A stretch of DNA of 27,163 bases from Deltaproteobacteria bacterium. GTDB taxonomy: Bacteria > Bdellovibrionota_C > UBA2361 > J135. Position 1 is the stretch's first letter. The number at the start of each line of letters is the position of its first letter. The position numbers and the translations under genes were made by a program. The DNA lies in the NCBI GenBank assembly GCA_020635175.1, contig JACKAH010000022.1:1-27163 (forward strand), in the 5' to 3' direction. A model generated the notes under the pieces. That model was not told the origin of the DNA and searched no databases. It saw only the letters and a list, made by a program, of their open reading frames with translations. Positions 23,529-27,163 of the stretch are shown here, piece after piece.

Positions 23529-25931
23529 TTGTTTCGAAAGATCTTCAAATTTTTGAGTTGGAGCGTTTTTGCGCTCTGCCTACTGATAGCAATTGCCTCA
23601 GGAGTCTTTTTAACTTGGGGCTATTTCTATATTACTCGAGATCTACCTAAGCTTGAAAAGATCGAAGACTATCGCCCCGCTGCTGTAACAAGAGTTTTTG
23701 ATCGAAATGGAATTTTAATCTCTGAGTTTTTTACTGAACGCCGATATCCAGTCAAGATTTCTGAAGTTCCAGAGAGAATTAGGAATGCTTTCGTTGCAGC
23801 TGAAGATTCCTCCTTTTACACGCATCCAGGTGTCGACATTGTAAGTATCGCAAGAGCCTTTATTAAGAATCTAGAGTCTGGCTCTAAGAAGCAAGGTGCC
23901 TCTACGATTACACAACAGGTTGTTAAGAAATTATTACTTTCTCCAAAGAAAGATTATAAGAGAAAAATTAAAGAAGCGATTCTGTCCTATCGCTTAGAGC
24001 AGAAGCTCTCAAAGGAAGAGATTCTTGAGATCTATCTTAACGAGATGTATTTCGGTAATGGTGCTTATGGAATCAAAGCAGCAGCAGAAGTTTATTATCA
24101 TAAAGCGATTGCTGATCTCTCGCATGCACAGGCAGCTCAGTTAGCAGGTCTACTTAAAGCGCCATCAAGATACTCTCCACTTCTTAATCAGCAAAAAGCA
24201 GATGAGAGAAAGAGATATGTATTATCTCAGATGTTTCATTCGGGATTTATCTCTGAACAGGAATATCAAGCTGCCTTAAAAGAAGAACTAGTTGCATATA
24301 AAGTTGATAATCGGAGAATATTAAGAGCTCCATATTACTCCTCTGAAATACGCCGTGTGCTTGTTGATAGGTTTGGTAGTGAGAGAGAGGTTGATACGGG
24401 TGGGTATGAGATCTACACAGCTTTAGATCTTAAGGCTCAAGAGTTAGCAACTACAGCTTTGCGACGAGGACTTGAGGAACTTGATAAACGTCGTGGTTGG
24501 CGAGGTGTGCTTAAAAGCATAACACAAGATTATGGCCCTGATCCAAAGATAGAGGCTCATAAAATTTATCAAGTAACAGTCGAAAAAACTGATCCCAAAT
24601 TAGGTAAATTACAATTCTTGTTTGCTGGTAATCTCTATAATTTATCTGTTGGCAAAAGTAAGTGGGTACGAACCAGGTTGCTTGAAGATGGAAAAAGCAT
24701 AGGGCAAGATCCGTTTAAGGAAATAACAGCTGGAAGTATAATAGAAGTCAGTTTTGAAGAGCAATCGGAGCAAAAGTTAGTTCCAGAGATAAATCAAACT
24801 CCTGAGGTAGAGGGAGCAGTTGTTTTAATCAACCCTCGCAATGGCGAGATAGTTTCTATGGTTGGGGGTTATGATTATTCAAGAAGTGAATTCAACAGAA
24901 TTACGCAATCCTTAAGACAACCAGGTTCTGCTTTTAAGCCGATCGTCTATACTGCTGCGATTGATGCATTTAACTATACACCTGCTGCGATAGTTCATGA
25001 TGAACCGCGTACATTTCGAGTAGGAGATGACTTGTGGACTCCTGGAAATTTTGATGACAAGTTCTTGGGAGCCCTTACTCTGCGCACTGCACTTGAGCGT
25101 TCCAGAAACCTAGCTTCAGCCGATATCATTTCTCGTATAGGCGTAGAGTCGGCGATAAATTATGCCAGGAAAATGGGGATAGAAACTGATCTGGGTAGAA
25201 ATTTGTCACTTTCACTTGGAAGTAGTGAGGTTACGCCATTAGAGATGACGCGAGCCTATGGTGTTCTAGCGGCTAAGGGAGTTCTGTTTGAAACAGCTTA
25301 TCTTCGCGAGATCTATAACCGAAATGGAGATTTAATCTTTTCTCTAGATAATAATCTGATCAAGAACGCTACTCAGGCTATTGATGAAAATAGCGCCTTT
25401 ATCATGGCTAACATGATGAAAGGCGTGGTTGATCACGGGACAGGAGTCAGAGTTAAGCCGATTGGACGACCTGTTGCGGGTAAGACAGGTACCTCGAATG
25501 ACCAGATGGATGCTTGGTTTATCGGATACACCCCGGAATGGGTTTGTGGAATCTGGGTTGGATTTGATATTAAAAAGACAATGGGTAAGAGCGAAACCGG
25601 CGGTAAGGCCGCTGCCCCTATCTGGCTCTATTTCATGCAGCCATATCTTGATTATCTTGATAGCATTAAGCGCGCTCAACTTGTTGCTGATTATAATGAA
25701 GAGGCACAGTATTTAGGAATTGAGCCAAAAGAGGTTGAAAATATTGAGCCTGTAGATTTTATTGTGCCTGACGGTGTTGATCCTTATTGGGTTGATAAAA
25801 CAACTGGACTACTAAGCTGTCAGGACTGTGAAAATTCAATCTTAGAATATTTCAAGCGAGGAACTCAGCCTAAACGTTCACTTGCTGAGGAAGAAGATGT
25901 AAATACTTATCTAGAGTCTGGAGATCTTTAG
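23529..25931 (+). CDS. mrcA: class A penicillin-binding protein 1A (bifunctional peptidoglycan synthase)
   Basis: An 800-residue inner-membrane enzyme that polymerises and cross-links peptidoglycan in the periplasm. After the anchor (about 10-35) comes a family 51 glycosyltransferase: Glu92 in AAEDSSFYTHPG, then QGASTITQQ (122-130), RKIKEAILSYRLE and EIYLNEMYFGNGAYG. An OB-like insert (about 330-425) is of the PBP1A type. The transpeptidase has Ser467-xx-Lys470 (GSAFKP), Ser525-Arg-Asn527 and Lys652-Thr-Gly654 (GKTGTSND). All catalytic residues are present. The start appears to be TTG, preceded by GAGAGAA; no nearby ATG works. It follows DUF4340 by 30 bases and precedes the asparaginase-family gene by two. 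The gene symbol is by homology; pbp1A is equally apt. Confidence 0.95.
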   Translation: MFRKIFKFLSWSVFALCLLIAIASGVFLTWGYFYITRDLPKLEKIEDYRPAAVTRVFDRNGILISEFFTERRYPVKISEVPERIRNAFVAAEDSSFYTHPGVDIVSIARAFIKNLESGSKKQGASTITQQVVKKLLLSPKKDYKRKIKEAILSYRLEQKLSKEEILEIYLNEMYFGNGAYGIKAAAEVYYHKAIADLSHAQAAQLAGLLKAPSRYSPLLNQQKADERKRYVLSQMFHSGFISEQEYQAALKEELVAYKVDNRRILRAPYYSSEIRRVLVDRFGSEREVDTGGYEIYTALDLKAQELATTALRRGLEELDKRRGWRGVLKSITQDYGPDPKIEAHKIYQVTVEKTDPKLGKLQFLFAGNLYNLSVGKSKWVRTRLLEDGKSIGQDPFKEITAGSIIEVSFEEQSEQKLVPEINQTPEVEGAVVLINPRNGEIVSMVGGYDYSRSEFNRITQSLRQPGSAFKPIVYTAAIDAFNYTPAAIVHDEPRTFRVGDDLWTPGNFDDKFLGALTLRTALERSRNLASADIISRIGVESAINYARKMGIETDLGRNLSLSLGSSEVTPLEMTRAYGVLAAKGVLFETAYLREIYNRNGDLIFSLDNNLIKNATQAIDENSAFIMANMMKGVVDHGTGVRVKPIGRPVAGKTGTSNDQMDAWFIGYTPEWVCGIWVGFDIKKTMGKSETGGKAAAPIWLYFMQPYLDYLDSIKRAQLVADYNEEAQYLGIEPKEVENIEPVDFIVPDGVDPYWVDKTTGLLSCQDCENSILEYFKRGTQPKRSLAEEEDVNTYLESGDL

Positions 25932-25933
25932 CG

Positions 25934-26863
25934 ATGACAAAGCTAATTCTTGCAAATAACCAGGCTCATAATGCCATCTCTGGTGCAGTTCAACTGTTGA
26001 GTTCAGGGAGATCGTGCTTAGATGTAGTTGAAGAGGGGATTAAGCATGTTGAGAATGATCCTGAAATTATCACTGTCGGATATGGTGGCGCTCCTAATTT
26101 GTTGGGCCAGATGGAGCTTGATGCCTCAATTATGGATGGCAGTACGCGCCAGACTGGTGCTGTTGGGGCGTTGATAGGATTTGCACACCCTATTTCCGTA
26201 GCAAGACGCGTGATGCACGATTTACCACATGAGCTCTTGGTAGGAGAAGGCGCTGCTCGTTTTGCAGATGAAATTGGAGCAGAGAAGAGAGATATGCTCT
26301 CTCCTAAAGCAAAACAGTCTTACGTGAAATGGATAGCTGAAAATTTTGAGGGCATAAATGCTGCAGAAGAACTTCAAGATAAAAAGTTAGCCGAGTATAC
26401 TTGGCCTAGCGCTAGAGCAGATATTGCCAAAGGCACGACCACTTTTTTAGTTTGTGACGGTAAGGGGATGCTAGCCGCTGGAGCAAGCACATCTGGCTGG
26501 GCCTATTGTTATCCTGGCAGATTGGGGGACTCACCGATAATAGGAGCAGGAGTTTATGTTGATAATCGCTATGGTGGAGCAACATGTACTCATACTGGAG
26601 AGATGACGATAAGGTGTAGCACTGCGCGTTCTGTAGTTTTGTACATGAAAAAGGGAGCCACTGTTCAGGAAGCATCGCATGAAGCGCTGCAAGATTTAAA
26701 GGATCTTAAATTGGGCTATATTGGTCCAGTTGTGATCCATGCCATCGACACCAATTCAAATCACTATGTTTGTACGAATCAATCAGAAGGAGCTAAAGAG
26801 CCCTACTGTTTTTGGAAAGAGGATATGGCCGAGCCGGTGCGAACATCTCCTGTTGTGATATAA
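25934..26863 (+). CDS. glycosylasparaginase/isoaspartyl peptidase family Ntn hydrolase
   Basis: A 309-residue protein of the N4-(beta-N-acetylglucosaminyl)-L-asparaginase family, which cleaves GlcNAc-asparagine or isoaspartyl or Asn amide bonds. The precursor is expected to cut itself before a Thr nucleophile, here probably Thr168 in AKGTTTFLV, giving alpha and beta chains. Downstream motifs GASTSGWA, GRLGDSPIIGAGVYVDN (195-211) and CTHTGEMTIR (218-227) match the substrate-binding strands. The nucleophile is preceded by Gly rather than the Asp of human and flavobacterial enzymes. No signal peptide is visible, so it is probably cytoplasmic. It begins two bases after the PBP1A stop. Its tie to cell-wall genes suggests amino acid or GlcNAc-peptide recycling, which is inference. 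Confidence 0.85.
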   Translation: MTKLILANNQAHNAISGAVQLLSSGRSCLDVVEEGIKHVENDPEIITVGYGGAPNLLGQMELDASIMDGSTRQTGAVGALIGFAHPISVARRVMHDLPHELLVGEGAARFADEIGAEKRDMLSPKAKQSYVKWIAENFEGINAAEELQDKKLAEYTWPSARADIAKGTTTFLVCDGKGMLAAGASTSGWAYCYPGRLGDSPIIGAGVYVDNRYGGATCTHTGEMTIRCSTARSVVLYMKKGATVQEASHEALQDLKDLKLGYIGPVVIHAIDTNSNHYVCTNQSEGAKEPYCFWKEDMAEPVRTSPVVI

Positions 26864-26885
26864 GTCGATCAGTCCCTGATCGGCT
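26863..26885. terminator. hairpin between convergent genes
   Basis: AGTCGATCAG (26863-26872) and CTGATCGGCT (26876-26885) form a 10-bp stem (one G-T pair) with a 3-base loop, starting at the last base of the asparaginase-family stop codon and ending just before the cyclophilin stop on the other strand. T-runs are short on both sides, so a two-way terminator is likely by position rather than by sequence. Confidence 0.55.
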
Positions 26886-26889
26886 CAAC

Positions 26890-27163
26890 TTATCTGTTTT
26901 CATCATTAACATTAGGCCTAACAAAAACTTTGAGATCGACGATTCGATCCCCTTTGCGTAATCTCTCAGCTACATCCAGACCTTTTGTTACACGTCCAAA
27001 GATTGTGTATTGGCCGTTCATATGAGGTGCGTAACCAGTTACAACATAGAATTGTCGAGCGTGTGAAAGTCGTTCTGGGTTAGACGAGTCAGGGATACGC
27101 GCCATTCCAAATGCTCCAGGCTCGTGCTTTAGTCCAGTGAACTCAGGAGGTAGAAAGTAGGGA
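26890..27163 (-). CDS. cyclophilin-type peptidyl-prolyl isomerase, C-terminal part
   Basis: The frame stays open to the window edge, so the N-terminus is missing. The visible 91 residues read PEFTGLKHEPGAFGMARIPD, then SHARQFYVVTGYAPHMNGQYTIFGRVTKGLDV and GDRIVDLKVFV, matching the second half of cyclophilins (typically LKHxxGAVSMAR, SQFFI, PHLDGKYTVFGxV, GDxI). Such enzymes speed proline isomerisation during folding. SQFF is replaced by RQFY here. Whether it is exported cannot be told without the start. A Met at 27105 is internal, not the start. Convergent with the asparaginase-family gene. Confidence 0.88.
   Translation of the reverse strand, partial: PYFLPPEFTGLKHEPGAFGMARIPDSSNPERLSHARQFYVVTGYAPHMNGQYTIFGRVTKGLDVAERLRKGDRIVDLKVFVRPNVNDENR

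Noticed and set aside
25344..25716. Frames on both strands inside PBP1A
   Set aside because: They overlap the transpeptidase KTG region, which is unmistakable in the main frame.

Overview
This window looks like part of the chromosome of a Gram-negative bacterium, AT-rich by eye. Evidence for the cell type is an outer-membrane-type beta-barrel (DUF2490), a lipobox lipoprotein, a BamE/SmpA-like periplasmic protein, a SURF1 homologue (aerobic cytochrome oxidase assembly), a full-length cobalamin-dependent methionine synthase and a class A penicillin-binding protein. The Gld-type ABC transporter with a DUF4340 protein beside it is a combination known from Bacteroidota, deltaproteobacteria-like lineages and similar groups. 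I would guess a deltaproteobacterial, Bdellovibrionota or SAR324-like lineage, with low confidence. Several genes start with GTG and one probably with TTG.

Layout. Bases 1-443 have no gene but can form an unusually dense set of RNA helices, including a 13-bp closing helix, a long imperfect hairpin and a possible pseudoknot; this is a candidate structured RNA on the + strand. It converges on a strikingly GC-rich minus-strand gene (542-1783) for a single-pass membrane protein with five 15-residue Asn/Gly/Ala/Ser repeats, flanked by hairpins and a 9-bp inverted repeat. This looks like foreign DNA. Bases 1784-2105 hold only dyads and a possible promoter. SURF1 (-) is then divergent from a FabH-like ketoacyl synthase (+), followed by a periplasmic coiled-coil protein and a 713-residue protein with an intact and a degenerate GGDEF domain. 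Convergent to these is a two-gene operon of an O-antigen ligase-like polytopic protein and a membrane-anchored transglutaminase-like protein.

The middle holds a small BamE-like protein, an acidic membrane-anchored CPWC protein, and a + strand run of Hpt phosphotransfer protein, double receiver protein and MetH. A divergent PiT-type transporter (-) follows; it is richer in GC than its neighbours and has its own recognisable promoter, leader hairpin and terminator. Next come the DUF2490 barrel, a lipoprotein with an FnIII-like domain, a small coiled-coil membrane protein and a 41-residue very basic protein.

The right end is one tight + strand operon: GldA-like ATPase, GldF-like permease, GldG-like auxiliary protein, DUF4340 protein, PBP1A and a glycosylasparaginase-family Ntn hydrolase. 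The strong Shine-Dalgarno sites and short gaps of the first four genes suggest one envelope machine coupled to peptidoglycan synthesis. A short dyad separates it from a cyclophilin gene cut by the window edge. I saw no tRNA, rRNA, CRISPR array, transposase or recombinase.
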